A DNA stretch of 64,000 bases from positions 620,001 to 684,000 of the forward strand of contig NZ_VORA01000001.1 of NCBI RefSeq assembly GCF_008477545.1, given 5' to 3'. Of the stretch, positions 53,945 through 63,266 are shown piece by piece. Position numbers and translations under genes: made by a program. Below the pieces are notes generated by a model. It did no database searches and was not told where the DNA came from. It worked only from the letters and a program-made list of their open reading frames with translations. The stretch is from Roseibium aestuarii. GTDB lineage: Bacteria; Pseudomonadota; Alphaproteobacteria; Rhizobiales; Stappiaceae. Position 1 is the first letter of the stretch. Each line of letters begins with the position of its first letter.

Positions 53945-56209
53945 GTGACCGTGCATCAGCGCGACTGGGATGCCTTCATGACGAGGGCGGAGGACGGGTC
54001 TGTCCATATGGATCTGGCCGTCGACGGGATTACCTGTGCAGCCTGCATGGGGGACATCGAGCGGGGGCTGGCCCGTCTGCCGGGCATGCGCAAGGCCCGG
54101 GTCAACCTGACCAGCCATCGGCTGGCGGTGGACTGGGATGACGCCGAGACCCCGCCCGAAGACATTCTGGCAGCCCTCAACCGGCTAGGCTACACGGCCC
54201 ATCCCTTCGACCCGGCGCGGGCACGCCAGCAGAAGGACGAGACCGGAAAGCGTCTCTTGCGGGCGCTGGCCGTGGCCGGCTTCTCCGGCATGAACATCAT
54301 GTTGCTCTCGGTCTCCGTCTGGTCCGGCAATGCCACGGACATCACGGACGAGACCCGCGACTTCTTCCACTGGCTCTCGGCCCTCATCGCGCTTCCGACG
54401 GTGGCCTACTCGGGCATGCCCTTCTTCCGCAGCGCCTGGACGGCGATCCGCGCGCGCCGTCTCAATATGGACGTTCCGATCGCCATCGGCGTTTCGCTCG
54501 CGGTGGCGCTCTCCCTCGTGCAGACGATCCAGCACCAGCATCACGCCTATTTCGAATCTGCCGTGATGCTGCTCTTCTTCCTGCTGGTCGGGCGCTATCT
54601 CGACCACAACATGCGCGGTCGCACCCAATCCTTTGCGGAAAACATGGCAGCGCTCAGGGCTGAGGTCGCAGGCCGCATCGCTCCGGATGGCTCGGTGCGG
54701 GAAACGCCCCTGTCACGCATCCAGCCCGGCGACCTTGTTCTTGTCGCCGCCGGCGAACGCATTCCCGTCGACGGGGTCGTCGAGTTCGGCACGTCCGAGC
54801 TGGACCAGAGCCTGATCACCGGCGAGACCCGCCTGGTTCCGGTCGGGGTGGGCGAGACGGTCTATGCGGGGACCCTGAACGGTTCGGGAAGTCTCACCCT
54901 CAAGGTCACGGCTGCCTCCAGCGGCACCTTCCTGGACGACGTGAACCGCCTGCTCGAAACGGCAGCGCAGGGGCGCTCGGCCTATGTGCGCATCGCCGAC
55001 CGGGCCGCACAGCTTTACGCGCCCGTGGTTCATGCGGCCTCTGCCCTGACCTTCCTGTTCTGGCTGGTCTGGGGCATCGGCTGGCAACCGTCGCTCGTCA
55101 TTTCCATTTCCGTGCTCATCATCACCTGTCCCTGTGCGCTCGGACTGGCCGTGCCGGCGGTGCAGGTGGTGGCCTCCGGCCAGCTCTTCCGCGCCGGGGT
55201 TCTGCTCAATTCCGGCGATGCCATCGAGCGGCTGGCCGCAGCCGACACCATCGTCTTCGACAAGACCGGCACCCTGACGAGGGCCGAACCGGAGCTGGCC
55301 GAACCCGAGCTTCTTTCCGATGAACTGGTGCGGCTTGGCGCAAGGCTGGCGCTCTCCAGCCGCCATCCGCTTGCCATAGCGCTTGCCCGGGCTGCCGGCG
55401 TGCGCGAACCCTTCGCCGCCACCACGGAGACGGCAGGGCAGGGGGTGGAAACGCTCTGGAATGGCAAGACCCTGCGTCTCGGCAGCCCCGCCTTCTGCGG
55501 CGCAGACGGGCAAGAGGTGGCCTCTATCCTGTCACGCTGGCCAGGCGCCTCCCTCATCGCGGTCGCACTCGACGGCGAGCCGGTGCGTCTGCTGGCCCTT
55601 CATCAGGGGCTGCGCAGCGATGCGCGTGAGGTGCTGGATCATCTGGCGCGTCAGGGATATCGCCTGGAAATCCTCTCCGGCGACCGCAAGGGTGCGGTGG
55701 AGGAGATCGCCAGTGTCCTGCCCGTGTCCCGATGGGCCGCGGAACTGACCCCGGCCGACAAGATCGCCCGGCTGGAGGCCCTCAAGGCCGAAGGTGCCAA
55801 CGTGCTGATGGTCGGCGATGGCCTGAACGATGCGCCCGCCCTGGCCGCAGCCCATGTGTCCCTGTCGCCGGTGACGGCGGTTCACCTGTCCCAGGCAGCA
55901 GCCGACGCGGTGTTTCTCGGCGAGCGCCTGCGCCCTGTGGCAGAAGCCCTCGCGCTGTCGCGACGGGCCCGTCGCGCCATGGAGCAGAACCTTTGGATCT
56001 CGGTGATCTATAACGCCATTGCTGTGCCGATTGCCGTTGCGGGCTTCGTGACACCGCTTCTGGCCGCACTCGCCATGTCCGGCTCGTCGCTCATCGTCAC
56101 GGCGAATGCCCTGCGCCTGCGTCTCGGCGGACCGGCCATCGACACCGACCCTGCGAAGGCGGGGGATCGTGCAGCCTCGCCACTACCGCCAATCTCACAA
56201 TCGGCCTAG
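53945..56209 (+). CDS. ccoI: Copper-translocating P1B-type ATPase (FixI)
   Basis: A 754-residue P-type ATPase that exports copper for cbb3 oxidase. The N-terminal metal-binding domain has GITCAACMGDIE (about residue 30). The membrane metal site is TCPCALGLAVP, the phosphorylated aspartate is in DKTGTLT, and the hinge motif is GDGLNDAPAL. It starts with GTG. Overall length and the CPC motif support the CtpA/CcoI type rather than a heavy-metal resistance pump. Confidence 0.94.
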   Translation: MTVHQRDWDAFMTRAEDGSVHMDLAVDGITCAACMGDIERGLARLPGMRKARVNLTSHRLAVDWDDAETPPEDILAALNRLGYTAHPFDPARARQQKDETGKRLLRALAVAGFSGMNIMLLSVSVWSGNATDITDETRDFFHWLSALIALPTVAYSGMPFFRSAWTAIRARRLNMDVPIAIGVSLAVALSLVQTIQHQHHAYFESAVMLLFFLLVGRYLDHNMRGRTQSFAENMAALRAEVAGRIAPDGSVRETPLSRIQPGDLVLVAAGERIPVDGVVEFGTSELDQSLITGETRLVPVGVGETVYAGTLNGSGSLTLKVTAASSGTFLDDVNRLLETAAQGRSAYVRIADRAAQLYAPVVHAASALTFLFWLVWGIGWQPSLVISISVLIITCPCALGLAVPAVQVVASGQLFRAGVLLNSGDAIERLAAADTIVFDKTGTLTRAEPELAEPELLSDELVRLGARLALSSRHPLAIALARAAGVREPFAATTETAGQGVETLWNGKTLRLGSPAFCGADGQEVASILSRWPGASLIAVALDGEPVRLLALHQGLRSDAREVLDHLARQGYRLEILSGDRKGAVEEIASVLPVSRWAAELTPADKIARLEALKAEGANVLMVGDGLNDAPALAAAHVSLSPVTAVHLSQAAADAVFLGERLRPVAEALALSRRARRAMEQNLWISVIYNAIAVPIAVAGFVTPLLAALAMSGSSLIVTANALRLRLGGPAIDTDPAKAGDRAASPLPPISQSA

Positions 56210-56218
56210 GATCGCGTC

Positions 56219-56398
56219 ATGGACGTGCTGATTTTTCTCATTCCCATCGCCATCGGCCTCGGCCTTGCCGGGCTCGTGGGCTTCCTCTGGTCGCTGAAGA
56301 CCGGACAATACGAGGATCTGGAGGGCGCCAAGTGGCGCATTCTGGATGATGATGACCTTCCCGCGCCGGGCGAGCCTTCCGACCGCCTGTCATCCTGA
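56219..56398 (+). CDS. ccoS: cbb3-type oxidase assembly protein CcoS
   Basis: A 59-residue protein, MDVLIFLIPIAIGLGLAGLV at the start, with one helix, then FLWSLKTGQYEDLEGAKWR, the CcoS signature, and an acidic tail. It is required for cofactor insertion in the oxidase. It follows ccoI by nine bases and is too short for many gene callers. Confidence 0.93.
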   Translation: MDVLIFLIPIAIGLGLAGLVGFLWSLKTGQYEDLEGAKWRILDDDDLPAPGEPSDRLSS

Positions 56399-56425
56399 GA
56401 GGGTGTTCACGCGGCCGACGGGCGT

Positions 56426-56623
56426 TCAGCCCAGATAGGCGCTCAGCACCATCACGACGGCCAGGGCCAGAAGCCCGACGCCTGAAACCAGCAGGACATT
56501 GTCGCGCAGCGTGCGGGAAGGGGGAACGGTGGCGGTTTCTGCCTGACCCTGGGTCGGCGACCAGCGGCATGCCGGGGGCACAGGGGTCTCGTCTTGCGGT
56601 TCAGGCATGAATTGCACGGACAT
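56426..56623 (-). CDS. Small single-helix membrane protein, unknown
   Basis: A 65-residue frame with a polar N-terminal half and a C-terminal membrane helix (about 43-63, VLLVSGVGLLALAVVMVLSA). GCGAGAGAG precedes its ATG. It converges on ccoS with 27 bp between. No family is recognised, so it may be a real tail-anchored protein or a chance frame. Confidence 0.45.
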   Translation of the reverse strand: MSVQFMPEPQDETPVPPACRWSPTQGQAETATVPPSRTLRDNVLLVSGVGLLALAVVMVLSAYLG

Positions 56624-56814
56624 GACGCTCTCTCGCTTCGGCCAACCTCGCGCCGCGGCCACTCTGGCACCGCGTCGGTTGGGACGACGCTTGCGGTGGA
56701 TCCATAAGCGCAGGCAGCCCTGAAGAGCAGGTTAACCGGACCGGTGAAAGCGGGCGGTAACGGATGACGCAACGGAATGCAGGGATATCCGGTCGAAACA
56801 AGTTGACACGGGCA

Positions 56815-56849
56815 TGAAAAAAGCCGGGGGCGAAAACGCCCCCAGCCCG
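56815..56849 (-). terminator. Terminator after hemA
   Basis: On the minus strand GGGCTGGGGGCG-TTTT-CGCCCCCGGC followed by six T, 28 bp after the hemA stop. Confidence 0.8.
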
Positions 56850-56876
56850 TAAAAGCACTTATAAGTCAGATGATTA

Positions 56877-58163
56877 TCAGCCGCCTGCTGCCGGATAGAG
56901 CGCCGCCTGCGGACGGCCTTCTTCGGCAACGATCCGGCAGTTGGCATCGACTGTCCCCTTGGTCAGGCCCAGGGTTTCCCAGACATCCACCAGAGCGTCG
57001 CAGAGCCCGTCGATCAGCCCGTCGTCATGCAGCGGGGTCGGCGTGATGCGCAGGCGCTCGGTGCCGCGGGGAACGGTCGGATAGTTGATCGGCTGGATGT
57101 AGATGCCATGCTTTTCCAGCAGCATGTCCGAGGCCTTCTTGCAAAGGTCCGGATCGGCCACCAGCACCGGCACGATGTGGGTCTGCGACGGCATGACCGG
57201 AAGACCGGCAGCTGCCAGCTTTTCCTTGGTCTGCTGCGCCTGACGCTGCTGCATGTCACGCTCGATCTGCGACGTCTTGAGATGACGGATCGAGGTGCAG
57301 GCGGCAGCCGCGAGGCTGGGCGGAAGGGCGGTGGTGAAGATGAAGCCCGGCGCATAGGAGCGCACAGCGTCCACGATGGCCTGGCTGGAGGTGATGTAAC
57401 CGCCCATGACGCCGAAGGCTTTGGCCATCGTGCCTTCGATCACATCGATCCGGTCCATCACACCGTCGCGTTCGCAGATCCCTGCGCCGCGTTCGCCGTA
57501 CATGCCCACCGCATGAACTTCGTCGATGTAGGTCATGGCATTGTACTTGTCGGCGAGATCGGCGATCTGCTCGATCGGTGCCACGTCACCGTCCATGGAA
57601 TAGACGCTCTCGAAGACGATCAGCTTGGCGCGCTCGTTGCCGGCGGCCTTGAGAAGGTCTTCCAGATGCTCCAGATCATTGTGCCGCCAGACCTGCTTGG
57701 CAACGCCCGATCCGCGCACGCCGGCGATCATCGAGGCATGGTTCAGCTGGTCGGACAGGATCAGGCAGTCCGGCAGCAGCTTGGCGATGGTGGAGATGGC
57801 CGCCTCGTTGGAGACGAAGCCCGAGGTAAAGACGAGGGCGGCTTCCTTCTGGTGAAGGTCGGCCAGCTCCCGCTCCAGCTGAACCAGCGGATGGTTCGTT
57901 CCGGAGATGTTGCGCGTGCCCCCCGCACCCGCACCCATGGCTTCGGCCGTGCTGGTCAGTGCCGAAATCACCGACTTGTTCTGGCCCATGCCGAGATAGT
58001 CGTTCGAACACCAGACCGTGATCTCGCGCTCCAGGCCGTTCTCGGCGCGCCAGATGGCCTTGGGAAAGGAACCGGCGATACGCTCGAGGTCGGCAAAAAC
58101 CCGATAACGCTTTTCGTCCCGCAGGGCTTCAATCGCGTTTTCGAAGGTCTCTTGATAGTTCAT
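56877..58163 (-). CDS. hemA: 5-aminolevulinate synthase (C4 pathway)
   Basis: A 428-residue PLP enzyme joining glycine and succinyl-CoA to give 5-aminolevulinate, the first step of heme synthesis in alphaproteobacteria. The PLP lysine is Lys248 in [13 protein letters not shown]; other marks are the [11 protein letters not shown] and [13 protein letters not shown] blocks, [10 protein letters not shown] and the [20 protein letters not shown] start. It lies beside the cbb3 locus and 222 bp from a FixK-type site, consistent with oxygen-linked control. Confidence 0.95.
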   Translation of the reverse strand: MNYQETFENAIEALRDEKRYRVFADLERIAGSFPKAIWRAENGLEREITVWCSNDYLGMGQNKSVISALTSTAEAMGAGAGGTRNISGTNHPLVQLERELADLHQKEAALVFTSGFVSNEAAISTIAKLLPDCLILSDQLNHASMIAGVRGSGVAKQVWRHNDLEHLEDLLKAAGNERAKLIVFESVYSMDGDVAPIEQIADLADKYNAMTYIDEVHAVGMYGERGAGICERDGVMDRIDVIEGTMAKAFGVMGGYITSSQAIVDAVRSYAPGFIFTTALPPSLAAAACTSIRHLKTSQIERDMQQRQAQQTKEKLAAAGLPVMPSQTHIVPVLVADPDLCKKASDMLLEKHGIYIQPINYPTVPRGTERLRITPTPLHDDGLIDGLCDALVDVWETLGLTKGTVDANCRIVAEEGRPQAALYPAAGG

Positions 58164-58602
58164 TGCTTGAACCTTGTTGTCCTGGCGTTTTCCGGCGGAG
58201 CCTAGGGAACCGCTCGGGCAAAGTCGAAGGGCAATTTGACGCGGGAAGGACCAAAAGGCACCGGGTCACGGTGCGGGCAGCTCCCTCCAGCCAGCCCCAC
58301 AGGGTCATCCGGCCTCCCTCGCGTCCGTCCTGTCCGGGAGTGCCGACATGTCAGCCATCATATGGCAGTGTCACCGCCTGCGGATTGACCAATCGCAAAC
58401 GCACTGAATTAATATCGCAGTTTAGAGCCTTTCTGAACTTATTTGTTGTCATCCCGCCGCATGGCAGGCTTGCAAGCCCTTCCGCTCTGGCAGGGCAGGG
58501 GACAGCGAGGCGCAGCCGGTCCGGCCGGACCTGAAGGGCAGCCACTAACGCTCTCTTCAGGATTTTCTGGCACGACTGTCTGACGACATTGGAGATTTTG
58601 GT
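58164..58602. other. Divergent region between hemA and a response regulator gene
   Basis: 439 bp without a gene. Besides the FixK-type site at 58385-58398 it has an AT-rich stretch near 58405-58445 that could hold promoters. Confidence 0.55.
58385..58398. promoter_or_regulatory. FixK/FNR-type site between hemA and a response regulator gene
   Basis: TTGACCAATCGCAA fits TTGA-N6-GCAA exactly, 205 bp from the response regulator start and 222 bp from hemA. It could act on either gene. Confidence 0.5.
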
Positions 58603-59118
58603 GTGAGTCTGGACCTTGCTTCCCTGACCTTCCTGCTGGTCGAGGACAGTGCCTATATGCGGACGATCATCCGCACGATGCTTCAGGGCTTCGGTGCGCG
58701 ACGGATTGTGGAAGCGGAAGACGGGGCCTCCGGCCTCGAGGCGATGGACCGTGCCAATCCGGACATTCTCATCCTCGACTGGGTGATGCCGATCCTCGAC
58801 GGCGCCGACATGGTGCGCATGATCCGCACCCCCAACAATCCCTTCGCCTATATCCCGATCATCATGGTCACCGCTCATACGGAGCGCAGCCGGATCGTGG
58901 AAGCCCGGCGTCTGGGCGTGCATGAACTCCTGTCCAAGCCGATCTCCGCCAAGGCGCTCTACCAGCGCATTTCCAGCGTGATCCTGCACCCGCGCGACTT
59001 CATCAAGACCTCCAGCTATTTCGGCCCGGCCCCGCGGGAAATCCGCAACCGCCAGAAGATCTGGCAGGGCTCTCCGGGTGGCGAAGGCGATCCGAACGCG
59101 ACGACGGCCGTCGGCTGA
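58603..59118 (+). CDS. Single-domain (CheY-like) response regulator with C-terminal tail
   Basis: A 171-residue protein with a receiver domain (about 8-130): acidic patch [10 protein letters not shown], phospho-acceptor Asp59 in [14 protein letters not shown], and lysine in LLSKPIS. The last 40 residues have the pattern [22 protein letters not shown], found in a group of alphaproteobacterial stand-alone receivers. No output domain is present, so it acts through protein contacts. GTG start with GGAGATTTTG upstream. Confidence 0.85.
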   Translation: MSLDLASLTFLLVEDSAYMRTIIRTMLQGFGARRIVEAEDGASGLEAMDRANPDILILDWVMPILDGADMVRMIRTPNNPFAYIPIIMVTAHTERSRIVEARRLGVHELLSKPISAKALYQRISSVILHPRDFIKTSSYFGPAPREIRNRQKIWQGSPGGEGDPNATTAVG

Positions 59119-59272
59119 TCCGGTCCGGCTGGCGGTTTTCAGGCTGCTTCCCTTTGCTTCTTCAGTGCCAGCTGTCTCGCAGGAATTGACAGCACTGCGT
59201 GCCCGTCCGATAACCCTCGCAGCGTCGGCCGGCCAGCGCGAAATGCGCGCAGCCTCAGATACAGGATTGATC

Positions 59273-59713
59273 GTGAAGACCATTTTCGTTCTCAACGGCC
59301 CGAACCTCAATCTCCTTGGCGCTCGCCAGCCGGAAATCTACGGCCGCGAGACCCTCGCCGACGTGGAGGCCAACTGCCGTGCCCTGGTCGAACCGGAAGG
59401 CTATGAACTGCGCTTCCATCAGAGCAATGCCGAGTATCAGCTGATCGACTGGATCCATGAGGCCCGCACCACGGCCTGCGCTCTGGTGATCAACCCGGCC
59501 GCCTACACCCACACCTCGGTCGCGATTCTCGACGCGCTGAACACCTGCGAGTTTCCCGTCTTCGAGGTGCATATCTCCAACGTGCACAAGCGCGAGAGCT
59601 TCCGCCATCACTCCTATGTCTCCCTGCGGGCAGACGGGGTGATTGCCGGGTGCGGCATCCAGGGTTACGAGCTGGCCCTGCGCCGCGTGATGCATCTGGT
59701 GGGCGCCGCCTAA
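59273..59713 (+). CDS. aroQ: 3-dehydroquinate dehydratase, type II
   Basis: A 146-residue shikimate-pathway enzyme. The start [19 protein letters not shown] and the catalytic Tyr in [32 protein letters not shown] and the histidine of [19 protein letters not shown] are all present. The GTG at 59273 gives the normal length. The stop overlaps the convergent sugar transferase stop by four bases. Confidence 0.92.
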   Translation: MKTIFVLNGPNLNLLGARQPEIYGRETLADVEANCRALVEPEGYELRFHQSNAEYQLIDWIHEARTTACALVINPAAYTHTSVAILDALNTCEFPVFEVHISNVHKRESFRHHSYVSLRADGVIAGCGIQGYELALRRVMHLVGAA

Positions 59714-60390
59714 CGCGGCGAAAACAGCCAGACCTTCATCCGGTCTGCCATATAGGCGATCACGTCGCCGAGCGTTCCGGTCCGGATGAAGGCGAGTTCC
59801 GTTTCCAGACAGGCGCGGGCCTCGTCCAGAGAGGCCGGCCGGCCCGAGCGGCTGCGCAGCCGTCCGACGCCGATCAGCCCGGGACGTACCGCAAAGCGCG
59901 CCTCGTAACGCGGGTCGATGTCGGCCCACAGGATGCCCGAGACCCGCTCGCCCGGCGCATGGGGCCGCGGCCCCACGAGCGAGAGATCCCCCTTCAGGAT
60001 ATTGACCAGATGCGGCAACCGGTGAAATCCCGCCCGCCGCAGAAAAGTGCCGAAACCGGTCACGGTGCCGGGCCGTGCCGTATGGGCCTCCTCCGCCTCG
60101 TCCAGCTCCATTTCCGGGAGCAGCTCAACATGGGTGGTGCGGAACGAATAGAGGTCGAACGGCCGCTGGTCGCGGCTCAGTCTGGGCTGGCGCCAGAAGA
60201 CCGGACCGACGCTGTTGGCCTTGATCCCCAGGGCGACAATCGCAAAGAGCGGCGCCAGAAGGGTCAGTGCGGCAAGCGAGAGCGCCACATCAAGCACCCG
60301 CATCCCGCGCAACCCCGGCGAGGGGACGACAGGGGCCCCCATCTGCGGGGAACGTCCGGTGGACATGGGCGAAGGGTCAGGCGAGGGCAT
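59710..60390 (-). CDS. Bacterial sugar transferase (undecaprenyl-phosphate glycosyl-1-phosphate transferase type)
   Basis: A 226-residue protein of the PglC/WcaJ C-terminal type that starts exopolysaccharide or O-antigen repeat units on a lipid carrier. It shows a Pro/Ser-rich lead, one hydrophobic hairpin (about 33-56), [12 protein letters not shown], then the conserved [20 protein letters not shown] and [10 protein letters not shown]. The usual N-terminal K-R-x-x-D is RVLDVALS here. M1 at 60390 is uncertain; later methionines at residues 9 and 17 could be starts. A ugd gene lies 3 kb away. Confidence 0.85.
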   Translation of the reverse strand: MPSPDPSPMSTGRSPQMGAPVVPSPGLRGMRVLDVALSLAALTLLAPLFAIVALGIKANSVGPVFWRQPRLSRDQRPFDLYSFRTTHVELLPEMELDEAEEAHTARPGTVTGFGTFLRRAGFHRLPHLVNILKGDLSLVGPRPHAPGERVSGILWADIDPRYEARFAVRPGLIGVGRLRSRSGRPASLDEARACLETELAFIRTGTLGDVIAYMADRMKVWLFSPR

Positions 60391-60642
60391 CCGGGGGCGG
60401 TCTCCAATCCGGTTGCCAGTCTTGCCAGCAAGGCGGCCACGCTGTCCAGCCTTTCCAGACGCAAGATCGAAAGCCCCCGCTTGCGGTTCGCGTGTACGGG
60501 GTATCAGTATCGCGTTCTGTGGTATAAGTAATTTCTCTATATTCAGAGCGTCAAACCTGCGAATTCATACAAGTAATCTGGATTAAATATCCATTAATAT
60601 GGTTAATTAATACAATGAGAAAAATCCAAAGGGGTTATTCTC

Positions 60643-62028
60643 ATGAAATCCGGGAAGATTGGGGCGCAGGGCGCAGGCGGTAAGGAAGTTGCTGGCGGAA
60701 CATCATCCGTCTGGACCTGGATGGGAACGGGGAAGGACGCGGGGTTTTCGCCAGAGTTCCGCAAGCAGGCGCTTGAACGGCTGCGGATCGTCCTGACCGC
60801 CTTCTACGATCATGTGCGCGTGACGCCAGAGGCGCGGCGCTTCTTTTCCGATGCTTCGGTGATGGACCACGCGGCGGAGATGCAGATCCGTCACTGGACC
60901 CTGCTTCTCGAAGGGCGTCTCGACGAGGACTATTTCGCTTCCGCCCGCCGCATCGGTGAAGTGCATAATCGCCTCGGGCTCGACACGTCCCTCTATCTCG
61001 AGGCCTATGGCTTTATCCTCAGCCGGTTGGTGAAGGACCTGTCCGCCCCGGGGTCGCGACGCTTCTTCACCCGGCGCAAGCAGGCAGCAACGGCGCAGGC
61101 GCTGGAACGCCTGATCGCGCTCGCCGTGTTCGACATGAGCCAGGTGATTGCCGTCTACACCGAGGCCGGCCAGAAGGATCGAACGCGCGCGCTTGCGGAG
61201 CTCGGTGATCTCTTCCGTCAATCCATCGGCGCGGTCTCTGACGAGCTGGAAACCATGGCGCGCGGGCTGACGAACTCTGCCGAGTGTCTCATCGACGTGT
61301 CGAGCAGCACCGAACAGGGGCTTGGGCTGGCGGAGCGCGGTTCAAATGCCACGGCGGAGAACATCAACACCGTTGCGGTTGCCTCCGAAGAGCTGACCAG
61401 TTCCGTGGGCGAAATCGGCCGTCAGGTTCAGCAGTCCTATGCCATCGCCGAGGAGGCGACCTCCACCAGCACTCAGGCCATCGAGACCATGAGCCAGCTG
61501 ACACAGGCGGCCGGGCGTGTGGGCGAGATCATCAGCCTGATCAACGACATTGCGGCAAAGACCAACCTGCTGGCGCTGAATGCGACGATCGAGGCCGCAC
61601 GTGCCGGCGAGGCCGGGCGAGGTTTCGCGGTTGTCGCCACCGAGGTGAAGGATCTGGCGGATCAGACCGCCCGCGCCACGGCGGAAATCGCCGCCCAGGT
61701 GGAAGAGATCCAGACCGTCACGGCCTCCTCCGCGACCGCCTTGGAAGAGGTGCATGCGACCATTCGCCGCCTCAACGAGATCGCGGCCGTGATCAACGAC
61801 GCGGTCGACCAGCAGGGTGCGGCGACGCGCGAAATCAGCTCGAACATCCAGCTGGCTGCCAACGGAGCAGGAGAGGCATCTTCGGCAATCCTGGCGATTG
61901 GCGAGGGCGCAAGGCGGACCTTTGCGGAAGCCGGCAAGGTGCGCGAGGGAATGTCAGGACTGTCCGGTCAGGCCCGTCGCCTGCAGGAGGTCTCCGCGAG
62001 CTTCCTGCAGAAGGTGGCCGCCAGCTAG
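60643..62028 (+). CDS. Globin-coupled chemoreceptor (HemAT-like)
   Basis: A 461-residue soluble methyl-accepting protein. A sensor-globin (protoglobin-type) domain covers about residues 30-190, with proximal heme ligand His108 in [20 protein letters not shown]. The signalling domain covers about 230-455, with the tip [20 protein letters not shown]. No membrane helix is seen. Such proteins bind O2 (or NO/CO) at heme and steer aerotaxis. AAAGGGG precedes the ATG. It lies tail to tail with a second, stand-alone globin gene. Confidence 0.88.
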   Translation: MKSGKIGAQGAGGKEVAGGTSSVWTWMGTGKDAGFSPEFRKQALERLRIVLTAFYDHVRVTPEARRFFSDASVMDHAAEMQIRHWTLLLEGRLDEDYFASARRIGEVHNRLGLDTSLYLEAYGFILSRLVKDLSAPGSRRFFTRRKQAATAQALERLIALAVFDMSQVIAVYTEAGQKDRTRALAELGDLFRQSIGAVSDELETMARGLTNSAECLIDVSSSTEQGLGLAERGSNATAENINTVAVASEELTSSVGEIGRQVQQSYAIAEEATSTSTQAIETMSQLTQAAGRVGEIISLINDIAAKTNLLALNATIEAARAGEAGRGFAVVATEVKDLADQTARATAEIAAQVEEIQTVTASSATALEEVHATIRRLNEIAAVINDAVDQQGAATREISSNIQLAANGAGEASSAILAIGEGARRTFAEAGKVREGMSGLSGQARRLQEVSASFLQKVAAS

Positions 62029-62062
62029 GCGGCCTGGGCCGGAAAGGCCGGGCAGGTGCCCG

Positions 62063-62542
62063 TCAGTCCACGTAGACGAGGTAATAGGCGCTGGCGGCGA
62101 GAGCCATGTCCAGGTGGACGAGGCGGGTAACGGAGCGCGTGAGCCTTTCCGTCTGGCCTGCCGGCAGGTTCGATGCGCAAATCAGCGTGGTGAACCGGTC
62201 GGCCAGCCAGCCATAGGCCAGCAGGAAGTCGCGCATGCTGATTTCCAGCCTGTGGTGCATCAGCCCCAGACGCCGCACGCCCTCCAGATATTGCTTGTCC
62301 GGCCCTTTGACGAAGAGTTCGTGCCAATGGTCGATCTGCCGATCGATCAGCCGGTTCAGATCGAAGTCCCGGTGCATCGTGAAGAGGCGGACGAGGGGCT
62401 TCGTGCGATAGAAGTCCTCCAGCAGCGGGCGCATCTCCGGCGCGAGAATGGTCCAGGCTTCCCGCCCATTGAGAAGATCGACGGGTCCGATCTCCAGGTG
62501 TTCAAGAGACACTTCAAGACCAAGGGTTGCATTGCGTATCAC
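62063..62542 (-). CDS. Stand-alone protoglobin/sensor-globin domain protein
   Basis: A 159-residue single-domain globin of the globin-coupled-sensor type. Compared with the adjacent chemoreceptor, RLGLMHHRLEISMRDFLLAY aligns with [20 protein letters not shown], giving a probable proximal heme His96. The C-terminal helix ends AASAYYLVYVD with no output domain. I prefer the GTG at 62542, which has AGAAGGAAACCGGCCC before it, over the ATG at 62611, which has no ribosome site and lies inside an AT-rich promoter-like segment. It may sense or bind O2 or NO. Confidence 0.75.
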   Translation of the reverse strand: MIRNATLGLEVSLEHLEIGPVDLLNGREAWTILAPEMRPLLEDFYRTKPLVRLFTMHRDFDLNRLIDRQIDHWHELFVKGPDKQYLEGVRRLGLMHHRLEISMRDFLLAYGWLADRFTTLICASNLPAGQTERLTRSVTRLVHLDMALAASAYYLVYVD

Positions 62543-62696
62543 GGGCCGGTTTCCTTCTTGCGTTTCCGGTTTCCATGGCTTAGCAACAATATCGATATTC
62601 AAATATAACATATTGATTATATTATATTCATTCTGAAAGTTTGCGCCGCGGCAGGGCGCATTTGCCTGCGCCGGCGCAAGTATGAAAGAGGAAGAG
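62543..62696. promoter_or_regulatory. AT-rich divergent promoter between protoglobin and NsrR-like genes
   Basis: About 62583-62640 is strongly AT-rich against a GC-rich background. It contains the perfect palindrome AATATCGATATT (62589-62600) and TATAAT-like boxes on the minus strand. The rest contains the NsrR-like gene's leader with GAGGAAGAG before ATG 62697. Confidence 0.55.
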
Positions 62697-63146
62697 ATGC
62701 GCCTGACGGAGAGGACGGATACTGCCTTCAGGATCTTGATGTACCTGGGTCTTCATCGCGGCACCCGCTGCGCCATCGACGACGTCGTCGAGCGCTGCAA
62801 GGCCCATCGGTCGCAGGTGGTGGCGGCCGTCCAGGTGCTGCGCAAGGCGGGCTATATCGAAAGCTCTGCGGGACGGTCCGGCGGCATCTGGCTGGCGAGG
62901 GAGCCGGAGGAGATCGATCTGGGTTCCGTGGTCACCCTGATGGAGACGGATCTCTGTCTGGCCCAATGTTTTCAGGCCTCCCGCAGCGGACAGTGTTCCC
63001 TCTATGCGGAATGCCTGCTGCGTCCCGCCCTGAAGAAGGCGCTCGATGCCTTCTTCGAAGAACTGCGGAACATTTCACTGCGCGACATCCTTCACAACGG
63101 CGACCGCCTGCGCGCCTTGCTCGGCTCTCCGCGCGGCGCTGTCTAG
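62697..63146 (+). CDS. Rrf2 family transcriptional regulator, NsrR-like
   Basis: A 149-residue Rrf2 regulator. The winged helix-turn-helix covers about 1-70 (start MRLTERTDTAFRILMYLGLH, typical of NsrR). Cluster-binding cysteines Cys91, Cys100 and Cys106 have the NsrR spacing C-x8-C-x5-C (QCFQASRSGQCSLYAEC); an extra Cys87 is present. NsrR senses nitric oxide through an iron-sulfur cluster and represses NO-defence genes. ATG 62697 follows GAGGAAGAG; an ATG at 62682 is also in frame. It is divergent from the protoglobin gene. Confidence 0.85.
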   Translation: MRLTERTDTAFRILMYLGLHRGTRCAIDDVVERCKAHRSQVVAAVQVLRKAGYIESSAGRSGGIWLAREPEEIDLGSVVTLMETDLCLAQCFQASRSGQCSLYAECLLRPALKKALDAFFEELRNISLRDILHNGDRLRALLGSPRGAV

Positions 63147-63186
63147 GAACCCGCGTCCCAGCCGCCGGAGCCGCCCTGATGGCATG

Positions 63187-63216
63187 AAAAAACCCGGGCC
63201 AGTGACCCGGGTTTTT
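63187..63216. terminator. Bidirectional terminator
   Basis: AAAA-AACCCGGG-CCAGTGA-CCCGGG-TTTTT hairpin between the convergent NsrR-like and ugd genes. Confidence 0.85.
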
Positions 63217-63266
63217 CGCATTTCAGTGGCTACGGCGAGCCGGTGCCCCACAGCGGGGCGGCGGCC

